In this document: in pieces, positions 9,541 through 18,610 of the stretch
How the letters are laid out: every line of letters begins with the position of its first letter
Numbering within the stretch: position 1 is the first letter of the stretch
Source of the DNA: Paenibacillus massiliensis 2301065 = DSM 16942
GTDB taxonomy: Bacteria > Bacillota > Bacilli > Paenibacillales > Paenibacillaceae
DNA: 64,000 nt
Reading direction: 5' to 3'
NCBI RefSeq assembly: GCF_000377505.1
Contig: NZ_KB898197.1
Span: forward strand, 62,001 to 126,000
The notes under the pieces: model-generated
The model's database searches: none
What the model saw: the letters and a program-made list of their open reading frames with translations, nothing else
What the model was told of the DNA's origin: nothing
Program-made: the position numbers and the translations under genes

Positions 9541-10515
9541 ATGGAAACGCTACCAAAAAAGTCTTCTGGACGTTCGGATGCATCTCTCCTTCTGAATGCC
9601 CGCAAGACGGGGTTCTGGAAGACAGCACGCAAGCAGAAGTATCTTTACTTTATGTCCATTCCATTTGTGATCTGGGTGTTTGTATTCAGCTATTTACCGC
9701 TCTGGGGCTGGACGATGGCTTTTCAGAATTACAAGCCAGCCAGATCGTTTTTTCAGCAGGAATGGGTGGGCTTCAAGCACTTTGTAGAGCTGTTCCAGGA
9801 TGAACGTTTTTACCTGGTACTACGCAATACCCTTGCGATGAGCTCTATGGGGATTATATTCGGCTTTACGATTCCGATTCTGTTTGCAGTGTTGCTGAAT
9901 GAGCTACGCGGCATGATTTTCAAGCGTTTTGTGCAAACGGTTTCATATCTTCCCCACTTCGTATCCTGGGTTGTAGTTGCTGGGATTGTGACCAAGATGC
10001 TATCCATTGACGGCGGGGTCGTGAATGATCTGCTTCTCGCCTTGCATATTGTGGATGAGCCTGTGACGTTCATGGCCAAGGGCAGCTGGTTCTGGTACAT
10101 CGTGACGGGAGCAGATCTATGGAAGGAGACAGGCTGGAATACGATTATCTATCTGGCTGCTATCGCAGGTATTGATCAGGAGCAATATGAGGCGGCCCGT
10201 GTGGATGGGGCCAGTCGTATTCGGCAAATCTGGCATATAACCCTGCCAGGCATCCGTACGACGATAGCGGTGCTTTTCATTATGTCCATTGGACATCTGA
10301 TCAGTATAGGCTTTGAGAAGCAGTTCCTCCTCGGCAACAGTCTGGTCACCGATTATTCCGAGGTCCTTGACCTGTATGCGTTGAATTACGGTCTGAACAT
10401 GGGACGATTCTCTTACGGAACGGCGATTGGGATCTTCAACTCGCTCGTCAGCATTACGCTGCTGTTCGTTGCCAATGGTCTGTTCAAGAAATATACCAAA
10501 GAAAGCATTATGTAG
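9541..10515 (+). CDS. ABC sugar transporter permease, LplB type
   Basis: A 324-residue inner-membrane subunit of a carbohydrate importer (MalF/UgpA-like class, LplB/YtcP subgroup). About six membrane segments are apparent. The cytoplasmic EAA loop EQYEAARVDGASRIRQIWHITLPG, near residues 215-240, contacts the ATPase. The start has GGAGGG upstream. It is the first of three genes (two permeases, then a lipoprotein binding protein), all within 50 bp of each other. No ATPase gene is present, as is usual for this subfamily, which borrows an MsmX-type ATPase. The substrate is probably an oligosaccharide, inferred from the neighbouring YesM/YesN pair. Confidence 0.92.
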   Translation: METLPKKSSGRSDASLLLNARKTGFWKTARKQKYLYFMSIPFVIWVFVFSYLPLWGWTMAFQNYKPARSFFQQEWVGFKHFVELFQDERFYLVLRNTLAMSSMGIIFGFTIPILFAVLLNELRGMIFKRFVQTVSYLPHFVSWVVVAGIVTKMLSIDGGVVNDLLLALHIVDEPVTFMAKGSWFWYIVTGADLWKETGWNTIIYLAAIAGIDQEQYEAARVDGASRIRQIWHITLPGIRTTIAVLFIMSIGHLISIGFEKQFLLGNSLVTDYSEVLDLYALNYGLNMGRFSYGTAIGIFNSLVSITLLFVANGLFKKYTKESIM

Positions 10516-10527
10516 GAGGTAAATGTG

Positions 10528-11430
10528 ATGACGAACCGTGCTTTCAACGCCACTCGTTCCGAGAAGCTCTTTGATATTCTGAACACGGCATTCATGTGTC
10601 TGGTAGTCGTCGTAACGCTGTACCCCTTTCTGAACGTGCTCGCCATCTCGCTGAATGATTCTACAGACACCGTACGTGGAGGAATCTATATCTGGCCGCG
10701 TGAGTTCACACTCCAGAATTACTCCACGATCTTCCAGTATGAAGGCCTGCTGCAAGGTCTTTATATATCGGTGTTGAGAACGATATCCGGTACGCTGCTC
10801 GGGCTATTCAGCTCATCCATGCTGGCTTATACGCTAAGCCGGATTGACTTTCAAGGCAGAAGATTCATCTCCGTCTTCCTCGCATTAACGATGTATTTCA
10901 CAGGTGGTCTGATCCCGGTATATATTCTGATGCGTGATCTGGGGCTGATCGGCACCTTTTGGGTGTACATTTTCCCCGGAATGGTCAGTGCCTTTAACGT
11001 ATTTGTCATTCGTTCCTTCATTGATGGCCTGCCCTATGCCCTGCAGGAATCAGCCAAGCTGGACGGAGCAAATGATTTCACCATATACTGGCGGATCATT
11101 CTGCCGCTTTGCAAGCCTGTGCTGGCTACGATCGCATTGTTCCTTGCTGTTGGTCAATGGAATGCGTGGTTCGATACGTACCTCTATAACGGGGGCAAGG
11201 CACATTTGACCACGCTGCAATACGAGCTGATGAAGGTGCTGCAGAGCACACAGCAAGGGGGGGCAGGCATGAACAATGTCAACGATATGGCGCGGCAAAT
11301 GACGCAGATCTCGCCCGAATCCATCAAGATGTCCATTACCATCATCGTGACCGTACCAATCCTGCTCGTGTACCCGTTCCTTCAAAAGTATTTCGTCGGG
11401 GGTATGACACTCGGTGCTGTGAAGTCTTGA
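10528..11430 (+). CDS. ABC sugar transporter permease, LplC/YtcP type
   Basis: A 300-residue partner permease (MalG-like). The N-terminus MTNRAFNATRSEKLFDILNTAF leads into the first membrane helix, and the EAA loop ALQESAKLDGANDFTIYWRIILP lies near residues 175-197. Six membrane segments are visible. The start is the ATG at 10528, 8 bp after AGGAGG; a GTG one codon earlier is also possible. It forms the translocation heterodimer with the preceding permease, 12 bp away. Its C-terminus (KYFVGGMTLGAVKS) is the standard ending of this family. Confidence 0.92.
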   Translation: MTNRAFNATRSEKLFDILNTAFMCLVVVVTLYPFLNVLAISLNDSTDTVRGGIYIWPREFTLQNYSTIFQYEGLLQGLYISVLRTISGTLLGLFSSSMLAYTLSRIDFQGRRFISVFLALTMYFTGGLIPVYILMRDLGLIGTFWVYIFPGMVSAFNVFVIRSFIDGLPYALQESAKLDGANDFTIYWRIILPLCKPVLATIALFLAVGQWNAWFDTYLYNGGKAHLTTLQYELMKVLQSTQQGGAGMNNVNDMARQMTQISPESIKMSITIIVTVPILLVYPFLQKYFVGGMTLGAVKS

Positions 11431-11478
11431 AGTACGAAGGAGATAAAGTCAACGATAGAGACTGGGAGGAGACTATAT

Positions 11479-13152
11479 ATGATCACCAAAACCTGGAAGT
11501 GGATCGGAGCTGTATTCATAACCACAACTCTTCTTGCTGGCTGTGCGGGTGGTTCTTCTGCACCGACTGGCGATACGGGCACTGAACCCATAACGCTCAC
11601 ATTCTTCGGAGCCGACTCAAGCCCCCAATGGAACAATATGAAGGATGAGGTCGGTCAAGAGATTATCAAAAGAACGGGGGTTACGCTCAATGCCGAATTT
11701 GCGGTCAGTGGCGGAGGTAAGGACCGACTGTCTCTCATGGCTGCCAGTGGAGAGTACCCTGATCTGATCTCGGCGAAGACAGAGGTTAGCAAGCTTGTAG
11801 ACGCAGGAGCGATGCTGGATCTGACTGATCTGATCGAGGAGCATGCCCCGAATCTGAAGAAGATGTTCGGCCCGCATATGAATCGCTTGAAGTACAGTCT
11901 GGAGGACCCGTCTATCTATGTCATTCCTAGCTACAGTCAGGTGGACCAGACGACCTTCGATGCGACGAGCGGATTCGAAATACAGCACAAGGTCCTGAAG
12001 GAGCTGGGCTATCCTGAGGTCAAGACGGTAAAGGACTTCGAGAATGTCTTGCGCACCTATTATGAGAAGCACCCGACGACGAACGGTGGACCAACCATTC
12101 CACTGACCCTCGATGCGGATGACTGGAGAATTATGATCACCGTCACCAATGCGGCGTTCCTGACGACTGGTGCACCGGATGATGGAGAGTATTTCATTGA
12201 CCCGAATACGTATGAGGCCAAGCTGCATTACAAACGTCCGGAGGCACGGGAATATTTTCGCTGGCTGAACCATATGTCCGCCGAAGGTCTACTGGATAAG
12301 GAGTCCTTTGTACAGAAGAGCGACCAATACAAGTCCAAGATTGCCAGCGGACGAGTGCTCGGTCTGATTGATGCGGAGTGGGGCTATCAGGATGCGGAGG
12401 ATGCGCTGAAGGCGGCTGGTATGGAGGATTCCTCCTATGCCCATTTCCCTGTCACGTTAACGGAGGAGTATAAGGATCATTCTTTTCAGGATGCAGGATT
12501 TCTGTCCGGGTATGGTGTAGGCATTACGACCTCCTGCCCAGATCCTGTACGTGCGATCAAATTCCTGGATTTTCTGGCATCGGATGAAGGTCAGGTGCTG
12601 GTGAACTGGGGGATTGAAGGCAAGCATTATGTAGTCGAGGATGGCAAGCGTGTCATTCCCGAGAATGTGCTGAACGAGAAGGTGAACAATGCGATCAATT
12701 TCAAAAGAACCACCGGCATTGAGCTGTATTCTCTCATGAGTGGCCGTTATGGCGACGGAGTGAAGGATGCTACGGGCAACTATTACACGACCCGATTCCC
12801 TGAGCAGATTATCGAATCGTATTCCGAGCCAGAGAAAGAGACGCTGGCTGCTTATGGAGCTACCACGTGGAAGGATCTGTATCCTAGTAAGGAAGAGTTC
12901 CCGGTTAAGCCATGGGGCGCAGCCTATAACATGACTATGGAGAATGACTCCAGCTATGCAGTCGCCTTTGAGAAGACACAGGATATTATTCGCAAAAGAA
13001 TACCTGAAGCGATCCTGACTTCGCCAGACAACTTTGACGCGGTCTATGACACCATGCTGGGGGAAGTGGATGCAGCAGGAGCCATAGAGATGGAACAGGA
13101 GTATTCCAAGATGGTGCAGGACCGGGTGAAGCTGTGGAACGGCGAATCCTGA
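11479..13152 (+). CDS. Extracellular sugar-binding lipoprotein, LplA type
   Basis: A 557-residue solute-binding protein. A short signal peptide ends in the lipobox LLAGC (lipid-modified Cys22). The long mature part (EPITLTFFGADSSPQW...) has the type I binding fold and the large size typical of the LplA/YtcQ group, which binds oligosaccharides outside the membrane and delivers them to the two permeases encoded just upstream. AGGAG precedes the start. It ends the operon; no strong T-rich terminator follows, only a long imperfect hairpin at 13267-13315. Confidence 0.92.
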   Translation: MITKTWKWIGAVFITTTLLAGCAGGSSAPTGDTGTEPITLTFFGADSSPQWNNMKDEVGQEIIKRTGVTLNAEFAVSGGGKDRLSLMAASGEYPDLISAKTEVSKLVDAGAMLDLTDLIEEHAPNLKKMFGPHMNRLKYSLEDPSIYVIPSYSQVDQTTFDATSGFEIQHKVLKELGYPEVKTVKDFENVLRTYYEKHPTTNGGPTIPLTLDADDWRIMITVTNAAFLTTGAPDDGEYFIDPNTYEAKLHYKRPEAREYFRWLNHMSAEGLLDKESFVQKSDQYKSKIASGRVLGLIDAEWGYQDAEDALKAAGMEDSSYAHFPVTLTEEYKDHSFQDAGFLSGYGVGITTSCPDPVRAIKFLDFLASDEGQVLVNWGIEGKHYVVEDGKRVIPENVLNEKVNNAINFKRTTGIELYSLMSGRYGDGVKDATGNYYTTRFPEQIIESYSEPEKETLAAYGATTWKDLYPSKEEFPVKPWGAAYNMTMENDSSYAVAFEKTQDIIRKRIPEAILTSPDNFDAVYDTMLGEVDAAGAIEMEQEYSKMVQDRVKLWNGES

Positions 13153-13266
13153 TTCCCATAATGATGACCTGATTCCACAATGATGAGCTGATTAGCATAT
13201 GATGTTCTAATTAACCTAATAATATTCTGATGTAGACAACGACAAATTAAGATAAACCTAATAGAA

Positions 13267-13315
13267 GACAGGCAGGAGGATTGGGGACTGGAGCGTAGCT
13301 TCAGTCCTGCTTGTC
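13267..13315. other. Long imperfect hairpin in a 352-bp gap
   Basis: The gap 13153-13504 has no gene. It contains outer arms GACAGGCAGGA and TCCTGCTTGTC and a nested pair GGACTGGAGC/GCTTCAGTCC around GTA. There is no T run after it (ATGTTTAGG follows), so termination is uncertain. The rest of the gap is plain AT-rich sequence. Confidence 0.45.
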
Positions 13316-13504
13316 ATGTTTAGGAGGATGTATAGAAGGGTTAAATAACAATTATAAGCGAACTGCAAGCAAGACATGCATCAGGCAGGCTACAAGCAAG
13401 TATGCATGATCAGACCCGCAAGTTGGGATACTTAGTGAAGGCTCATGGGATAGCTTCAAGGAATAACCTTAGGACACTCTGCAGAGTGTAGAGGAGGGAT
13501 CAAG

Positions 13505-13741
13505 TTGGAGACCAAGCAGAAGCAAATGAAGGGTACGGAATCATTCATGTCCATTCTGGCATGGGTGGCTGGTATTATCGGTATTATTCTAATCGTCGTA
13601 AATGTGGGCTTCTTCAGTGATCGTAACCTGGGGCTGATGATTGGCATCGGGTGCGTCGTTGGTGGCATATTCATTTACATGATCGGCAAGTCGCTCGGCA
13701 CGGCTCGTATGAAGGAGGAGCAGGAAGAGGGAAAACGATAA
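13505..13741 (+). CDS. Small membrane protein of unknown function
   Basis: A 78-residue protein with a TTG start 7 bp after GGAGG. It has a hydrophilic start, two hydrophobic stretches (about residues 16-35 and 42-62) and a charged tail (ARMKEEQEEGKR). I do not recognise the family. A strong terminator follows within 20 bp, so it is probably monocistronic. It lies 290 bp before the quinol oxidase operon; nothing in the sequence ties it to that enzyme. Confidence 0.65.
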   Translation: METKQKQMKGTESFMSILAWVAGIIGIILIVVNVGFFSDRNLGLMIGIGCVVGGIFIYMIGKSLGTARMKEEQEEGKR

Positions 13742-13756
13742 ATCGGTATCACAAGG

Positions 13757-13796
13757 AATCTCCGGTCGTAATTCCGACTCAGCCGGAGATTTTTTT
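13757..13796 (+). terminator. Rho-independent terminator
   Basis: AATCTCCGG pairs with CCGGAGATT around a 17-nt loop and is followed by a T run. It ends the small membrane protein gene. Confidence 0.85.
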
Positions 13797-13883
13797 GGTT
13801 GGAAATGCATGCGCTTTCACTTTAAAAATCATAGTGACTTTCTTTCATAAGACAAGCTCGTTTGGCAAGAGGAAATTATTTTT

Positions 13884-13901
13884 TTGCGAACTATTTCACA
13901 A
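13884..13901. promoter_or_regulatory. Rex-box-like site upstream of qoxABCD
   Basis: TTGCGAACTATTTCACAA matches the known Rex operator TTGTGAAATATTTCACAA at 16 of 18 positions. Rex is the NADH/NAD+-sensing repressor that controls terminal oxidase and fermentation genes in Gram-positives. The site is 131 bp before the qoxA start. Control by Rex is inferred from this match only. Confidence 0.6.
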
Positions 13902-13939
13902 AAACAAGAATAAATATCGACAAATTTGTTAACAACGCA

Positions 13940-13956
13940 AAAATCGGAGCGATTTT
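13940..13956. promoter_or_regulatory. Perfect inverted repeat upstream of qoxA
   Basis: AAAATCG-gag-CGATTTT is a perfect 7-bp inverted repeat 75 bp before the qoxA start. It may be an operator for an unidentified regulator. A possible extended -10 (TGCTATCTT) follows at about 13958-13966, without a clear -35. Confidence 0.4.
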
Positions 13957-14031
13957 CTGCTATCTTATATAAGGACAGAATATTAGGGTAGTTCGAAAAG
14001 TTTGAGCACTTTTTAAAGAGAGGGGAACATC

Positions 14032-15021
14032 ATGAACAAAAAACCAAAAGCTATTATTGCATTGGTTTTGACCGTGCTCACGGTTGCGCTGATCATTTGG
14101 ACGTGCTTCTTTGCCGGCGGCAGCTATTGGGTGTTTGATCCAAAGGGCCCCATTGGGCAAGCGCAGAAAGAGCTTATTATCATTACGACGGCTCTCGCAG
14201 CGGCGATCATTCTGCCAGTCATGATCATGACATTCGTGATTATATGGCGTTATCGCGAGAGACCTGACAGCAAGGCCAAATATAAGCCGCACTGGGATGA
14301 CAGCTTCAAGCTGGAGACCGTGTGGTGGGGGATCCCGATCGTGATCATCCTGATCATCTCCATCATTACAGCTAGATACACGTATGCATTGGAGCCTTCC
14401 AAGCCGCTTGCTTCGACCGAGAAGCCAGTAGTCATCCAAGTGACTTCACTGGATTGGAAGTGGCTGTTCATGTATCCGGAGGAAGGGATCGCTACGGTGA
14501 ACACCTTGACGATTCCTGAGGGTGTGCCTGTGCGCTTCGAGTTGACCTCGGATGCTCCGATGAACTCCTTCTGGATTCCACAGCTGGGTGGTCAGATCTA
14601 TACGATGTCCGGGATGGCTATGGTACTGCATCTGCAGGCGGATGAGCCAGGGACGTATTATGGCTCGGGTGCGAACTTTAGTGGAGAGCACTTTGCACAG
14701 ATGAAGTTCGATGTGAATGCCGTATCCCGAGAGGATTACAATCAATGGGTTGCGAAGGTGAAGCAGGATACGAATCCGTTGACAGAGGAAGGCTACGAGG
14801 CGCTTGCTAAGCCTGGCGTATCCAATGTGACGACGTACTCCGAGTTCCCTGAAGGCCTGTTCTTCCGAATCGTTACCAAGTATGTAGTTGAAGGCTCCCA
14901 TAACCCTCATGCAGGCCACGGAGCTAACAGCATGGGCGATATGGATATGTCGCAATACCGCACTGCACCGGATGCCAATGCTGAGCATGGCGAGAGCAGT
15001 GAATCACATTCTGGACATTAA
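14032..15021 (+). CDS. qoxA: Quinol oxidase subunit II
   Basis: A 329-residue membrane-anchored subunit II. Two N-terminal membrane helices (about 8-30 and 45-70) lead into an outward-facing cupredoxin domain (DWKWLFMYPEEGIATVN, APMNSFWIPQLGGQIYTM). The CuA ligands of cytochrome c oxidases are absent: the loop reads YYGSGANFSGEHFAQM with no Cys pair. The enzyme therefore takes electrons from menaquinol, not cytochrome c. The C-terminus is His/Met-rich (NPHAGHGANSMGDMDM). First of four genes qoxABCD, behind a Rex-box-like site. A cyo-type name would also be defensible. Confidence 0.9.
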   Translation: MNKKPKAIIALVLTVLTVALIIWTCFFAGGSYWVFDPKGPIGQAQKELIIITTALAAAIILPVMIMTFVIIWRYRERPDSKAKYKPHWDDSFKLETVWWGIPIVIILIISIITARYTYALEPSKPLASTEKPVVIQVTSLDWKWLFMYPEEGIATVNTLTIPEGVPVRFELTSDAPMNSFWIPQLGGQIYTMSGMAMVLHLQADEPGTYYGSGANFSGEHFAQMKFDVNAVSREDYNQWVAKVKQDTNPLTEEGYEALAKPGVSNVTTYSEFPEGLFFRIVTKYVVEGSHNPHAGHGANSMGDMDMSQYRTAPDANAEHGESSESHSGH

Positions 15022-15046
15022 TTGACGATGGGAAAGGAGGCCCCCA

Positions 15047-17023
15047 ATGTTAGAGAACCTTAAAGAGTTCGCACAGTTCTTCTTCGTTACTGGCGATCCG
15101 CTGATCTACGGAGCGATGGTTACCATCGCACTGGCGTCGATCGGGATTGTAGGAGGACTGACGTACTTTAAAAAATGGGGCTGGCTCTGGAAAAACTGGT
15201 TAACAACTGTTGACCATAAAAAAGTGGGGATTATGTACATCCTCGCGAGTATTCTGATGCTGTTCCGTGGTGGTGTGGATGCGCTCATGATGCGTGCCCA
15301 GATCGCACTGCCAGGTATAGATTTCCTGCATCCTGAGCATTACAACCAAGTATTTACGACACATGGTACGATCATGATCCTGTTCATGGCGATGCCACTC
15401 ATGTTCGGTCTCTTCAATATTGCCGTGCCATTGCAGATCGGCGCGCGCGACGTTGCATACCCATTCCTGAACGCACTGAGCTTCTGGTTGTTCTTCATGG
15501 GTGCAATGCTGTTCAACCTGTCCTTCGTCATCGGCGGTTCGCCGGATGCAGGCTGGCTGAGTTATCCGCCACTATCGGAGCTTTCACACAGTCCTGGTGT
15601 CGGACAGAACTTCTACATCTGGGGGATACAGATCTCAGGTATCGGTTCCCTGGCAACAGGTATTAACTTTATCGTAACGATCATCAAGATGCGTGCTCCA
15701 GGCATGACCTGGATGAAAATGCCGATGTTCACCTGGTCGGTATTCGCGTCCTGTATCATTATCATTTTTGCATTCCCGATTCTGACGGTAACTCTGGCGA
15801 TGCTGTTCATCGACCGCTTCGCTGGCGGACACTTCTTCACGCTCGATATGGGCGGGAACCCGATGATGTATATCAACTTGATCTGGATGTGGGGACACCC
15901 TGAGGTGTATATCGTAGTTCTGCCTGCATTCGGTATCTATTCTGATGTCATCGCGGCCTTCTCCAAGAAGCGTCTGTTCGGTTACAAATCCATGGTATTC
16001 GCGATGCTGATCATCAGCGTATTGTCCTTCTTCACATGGGCTCACCACTTCTTCACGATGGGCTCGGGGGCGGACGTCAATGCCTTCTTCGCGATAAGTA
16101 CAATGGCGATAGCAATCCCGACAGGGGTTAAAGTATTCAACTGGCTGTTCACGATGTACCGTGGTAAGCTGACCTTCCCGACGCCGATGATGTGGGCGAT
16201 TGCGTTCATTCCGAACTTCCTCATCGCGGGTCTGACAGGGGTTATGCTGGCCGTTGCACCGGCAGACTTCCAGTTCCATAACAGCTACTTCCTGATTGCT
16301 CACTTCCACTCTGCTCTGATCGGTGGTGTGGTGTTCGGTTACTTCGCAGGTCTTTACTACTGGTGGCCGAAGATGTTCGGCTTCTGCTTGCCGGAGACGC
16401 TGGGTAAATGGGCATTCTGGTTCTGGAACATCGGCTTCTATGTCTGCTTCCTGCCGCAATACTCACTCGGTCTGATGGGTATGACGCGCCGGATCAGCAC
16501 CTATGGCTGGGATACAGGCTGGGCTCCGCTCAACTTCGTATCGACAATCGGTGCCTTCCTGATGGGGATTGCCTTCCTGTTCCAGGTTGCACAGATTGCT
16601 GTAGGTATTCTGAATTACCGCAAGCTGAAGGATACAACTGGAGATCCATGGGATGCTCGTACGCTTGAGTGGTCCATTCCTTCTCCGGCTCCTGAATATA
16701 ACTTCGCCACACTGCCACAGGTTACTGACCGTGATGACTGGTGGGAAGAGAAAGAACGTCGTAAGCAAGGCATCTTCAAGAAGGAACAACCGATCGAACC
16801 GATTCACATGCCGAAGAACTCTGCAATTCCATTCATCATGTCGGTGTTCTGGTTCATTGCTGGCTTTGGCTTCGTATTCGGCTGGTGGTTCTTCTACATT
16901 CCGGGCCTGATCGGCGTAGCAGCTTGTATGATTGCACGTTCGTTCTACTCCTACGACAACGATTATTATATCCCTGTCGATGAGGTAAAACGTACGGAAG
17001 CGGCTATAAGGGGGTCAGTGTAA
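15047..17023 (+). CDS. qoxB: Quinol oxidase subunit I (haem-copper)
   Basis: A 658-residue catalytic subunit with about 14-15 membrane helices. Visible landmarks: TTVDHKKVGIMYI at the start, THGTIMILFMAMP (low-spin haem His), WGHPEVYIVVLPAFGIYSD (CuB His and the cross-linked Tyr), WAHHFFTMGSG (two CuB His) and IAHFHSALIGGVVFGYFAG (haem His ligands). It reduces oxygen to water and pumps protons. It follows qoxA by 25 bp and overlaps qoxC by 1 bp. Length matches QoxB/CyoB. Confidence 0.95.
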   Translation: MLENLKEFAQFFFVTGDPLIYGAMVTIALASIGIVGGLTYFKKWGWLWKNWLTTVDHKKVGIMYILASILMLFRGGVDALMMRAQIALPGIDFLHPEHYNQVFTTHGTIMILFMAMPLMFGLFNIAVPLQIGARDVAYPFLNALSFWLFFMGAMLFNLSFVIGGSPDAGWLSYPPLSELSHSPGVGQNFYIWGIQISGIGSLATGINFIVTIIKMRAPGMTWMKMPMFTWSVFASCIIIIFAFPILTVTLAMLFIDRFAGGHFFTLDMGGNPMMYINLIWMWGHPEVYIVVLPAFGIYSDVIAAFSKKRLFGYKSMVFAMLIISVLSFFTWAHHFFTMGSGADVNAFFAISTMAIAIPTGVKVFNWLFTMYRGKLTFPTPMMWAIAFIPNFLIAGLTGVMLAVAPADFQFHNSYFLIAHFHSALIGGVVFGYFAGLYYWWPKMFGFCLPETLGKWAFWFWNIGFYVCFLPQYSLGLMGMTRRISTYGWDTGWAPLNFVSTIGAFLMGIAFLFQVAQIAVGILNYRKLKDTTGDPWDARTLEWSIPSPAPEYNFATLPQVTDRDDWWEEKERRKQGIFKKEQPIEPIHMPKNSAIPFIMSVFWFIAGFGFVFGWWFFYIPGLIGVAACMIARSFYSYDNDYYIPVDEVKRTEAAIRGSV

Positions 17024-17628
17024 TGGCACAAGCAGCAGCTCATAACCATCATGGCCATGATCATGGGCATCATGATCCTCAAGAGATGAAGATGCTTGGC
17101 TTCTGGATATTCCTGGTGACGGACGTTATCCTGTTCAGTACGATCTTTGCTACCTTTATTGTGTTGCAGAATAATACGGCTGGTGGTCCGGGACCTGAGC
17201 TATTCAATATGACAGGTATCATTATCTCGACCTTCGTGCTCTTGACGAGTAGCTTCACAAGCGGGCTTGCTGTTCTGGAAATGAACAAAGGCAAGCTCAA
17301 GCCAATGCTGTTCTGGCTGGCAGTTACATTGCTGCTGGGTCTGACGTTCCTGGGGCTTGAAATTCATGAGTTCCGTGAACTGGTACATGAAGGAGCAGCG
17401 ATCTCAACGAGTGCCTACTGGACGGCGTTCTATACGCTGGTAGGTACGCATGGTCTTCACGTTACCGTAGGGGCATTTTGGCTCTTTGGTCTGATGCTTC
17501 AACTGAAGAAGCGCGGCATCACAGCGGATACCAAGGGCAAGGTCAACACGCTCAGCCTTTACTGGCACTTTTTGGATGCCGTCTGGATCTTCGTATTATC
17601 CGTTGTTTATCTGATGGGGGTGATGTAA
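17023..17628 (+). CDS. qoxC: Quinol oxidase subunit III
   Basis: A 201-residue subunit III with five membrane helices. A His-rich N-terminal tail (HNHHGHDHGHHD) precedes the first helix (MLGFWIFLVTDVILFSTIFATFIVL). GTHGLHVTVGAFW and SLYWHFLDAVWIFVLSVVYL are family hallmarks. It supports subunit I stability and proton uptake. Start and stop overlap the flanking genes (1 bp with qoxB; 1 bp gap to qoxD), so translation is probably coupled. Confidence 0.93.
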   Translation: MAQAAAHNHHGHDHGHHDPQEMKMLGFWIFLVTDVILFSTIFATFIVLQNNTAGGPGPELFNMTGIIISTFVLLTSSFTSGLAVLEMNKGKLKPMLFWLAVTLLLGLTFLGLEIHEFRELVHEGAAISTSAYWTAFYTLVGTHGLHVTVGAFWLFGLMLQLKKRGITADTKGKVNTLSLYWHFLDAVWIFVLSVVYLMGVM

Positions 17629-17629
17629 G

Positions 17630-17956
17630 ATGGCGCAGCATCATTCAGATTCCCATGAGCATGAGAGTCATGGTTCAGTGAAGTCGTATGTAGTTGGCTT
17701 CATCCTCTCCATTGTGCTGACGATTATTCCACTCGTTATCGTCATGAACGATATGGTGGATCGTCTTGGTACCTTGATCGTGATCTTCGTAACTGCCGTG
17801 CTGCAGTTCATTGTACAGCTGTACTTCTTCATGCATATCCGTGATGGCCAAGGACCTCGTTGGAATGTGATGACTCTGGTACTTGGAGTGACCATTCTGC
17901 TGACGATCGTAGGCGGCTCTATCTGGATCATGGGGAACAACACAGTTGCTCACTGA
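17630..17956 (+). CDS. qoxD: Quinol oxidase subunit IV
   Basis: A 108-residue small membrane subunit with three helices (YVVGFILSIVLTIIPLVIVM, LIVIFVTAVLQFIVQLYFFMHI, VLGVTILLTIVGGSIWIM). The central VQLYFFMHIRDG is the subunit IV signature. A His-rich N-terminus (HHSDSHEHESHG) echoes that of QoxC. It ends the operon, with a terminator 45 bp downstream. Confidence 0.93.
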   Translation: MAQHHSDSHEHESHGSVKSYVVGFILSIVLTIIPLVIVMNDMVDRLGTLIVIFVTAVLQFIVQLYFFMHIRDGQGPRWNVMTLVLGVTILLTIVGGSIWIMGNNTVAH

Positions 17957-18000
17957 TTCATATTCGGGGATGATTTCCCTTGCATAACAGCTTCATTCAG

Positions 18001-18037
18001 GTGCTCCGTGACTGTACTGGTCCGGGGCACTTTTTTT
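18001..18037 (+). terminator. Terminator of qoxABCD
   Basis: GTGCTCCG pairs with CGGGGCAC (one G-U), followed by seven T residues. Confidence 0.85.
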
Positions 18038-18161
18038 GTGATTGATTGCGGTAGTTGTGGCTTATCTCTTCAGGTAAGGGACAAAAAACTGTCCTCCAGA
18101 CTTCAGTTCGGTGTATCATAGTTAGTATGTGAGAGGCTGAGAAAAGGAGCTGATACGTGCT

Positions 18162-18536
18162 ATGGGGATGTTCTCCAGATTAGCGGAGCAGAAGATTACC
18201 GAGGCTATGGCAAAGGGAGAATTTGATCATTTACCAGGAGCAGGTAAGCCTCTTGTCATGGAGGATTTATCCCATGTCCCGGAGGACCTGCGCATGTCGT
18301 ATAAGCTCTTGAAAAATGCCGGCATCCTTCCGGAGGAGCTGCAGCTTCGTCAGGAATGCATCAAGCTGCACGACTTACTGCATGCTTGCCGTGAAGCAGG
18401 GGAGAAGGAGCGGATTAGCCGCAGGCTGACGGAAAAATCCTTGCGATTGCGGATGCTTTTGGAGGAGAGAGGGCTTGGCAATTCGCTTGCATTCTATGAA
18501 TATGAATCAGCTGTGCACAAGAGGCTAGAGGAATAG
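18162..18536 (+). CDS. DUF1992 (DnaJ-homologue subfamily C28 domain) protein
   Basis: A 124-residue soluble protein. FSRLAEQKITEAMAKGEFDHLPGAGKPL is the conserved start of DUF1992, a domain shared with eukaryotic DNAJC28. The remainder is helical and charged. Its biochemical role is unknown. AAAGGAG lies upstream of the ATG. It ends 74 bp before the deoC start, so the two may share a transcript. Confidence 0.85.
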   Translation: MGMFSRLAEQKITEAMAKGEFDHLPGAGKPLVMEDLSHVPEDLRMSYKLLKNAGILPEELQLRQECIKLHDLLHACREAGEKERISRRLTEKSLRLRMLLEERGLGNSLAFYEYESAVHKRLEE

Positions 18537-18610
18537 GATACAGTTTGGCAAAATCGTCGGCAATTGGTATGATAACGAAGAGAAGATATTACTTATATGG
18601 AGGAATACCC

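Noticed and set aside
15635..16459. 274-codon minus-strand frame inside qoxB
   Set aside because: It is antisense to conserved haem-copper oxidase helices and its product is a run of polar and His/Arg residues without a recognisable fold.
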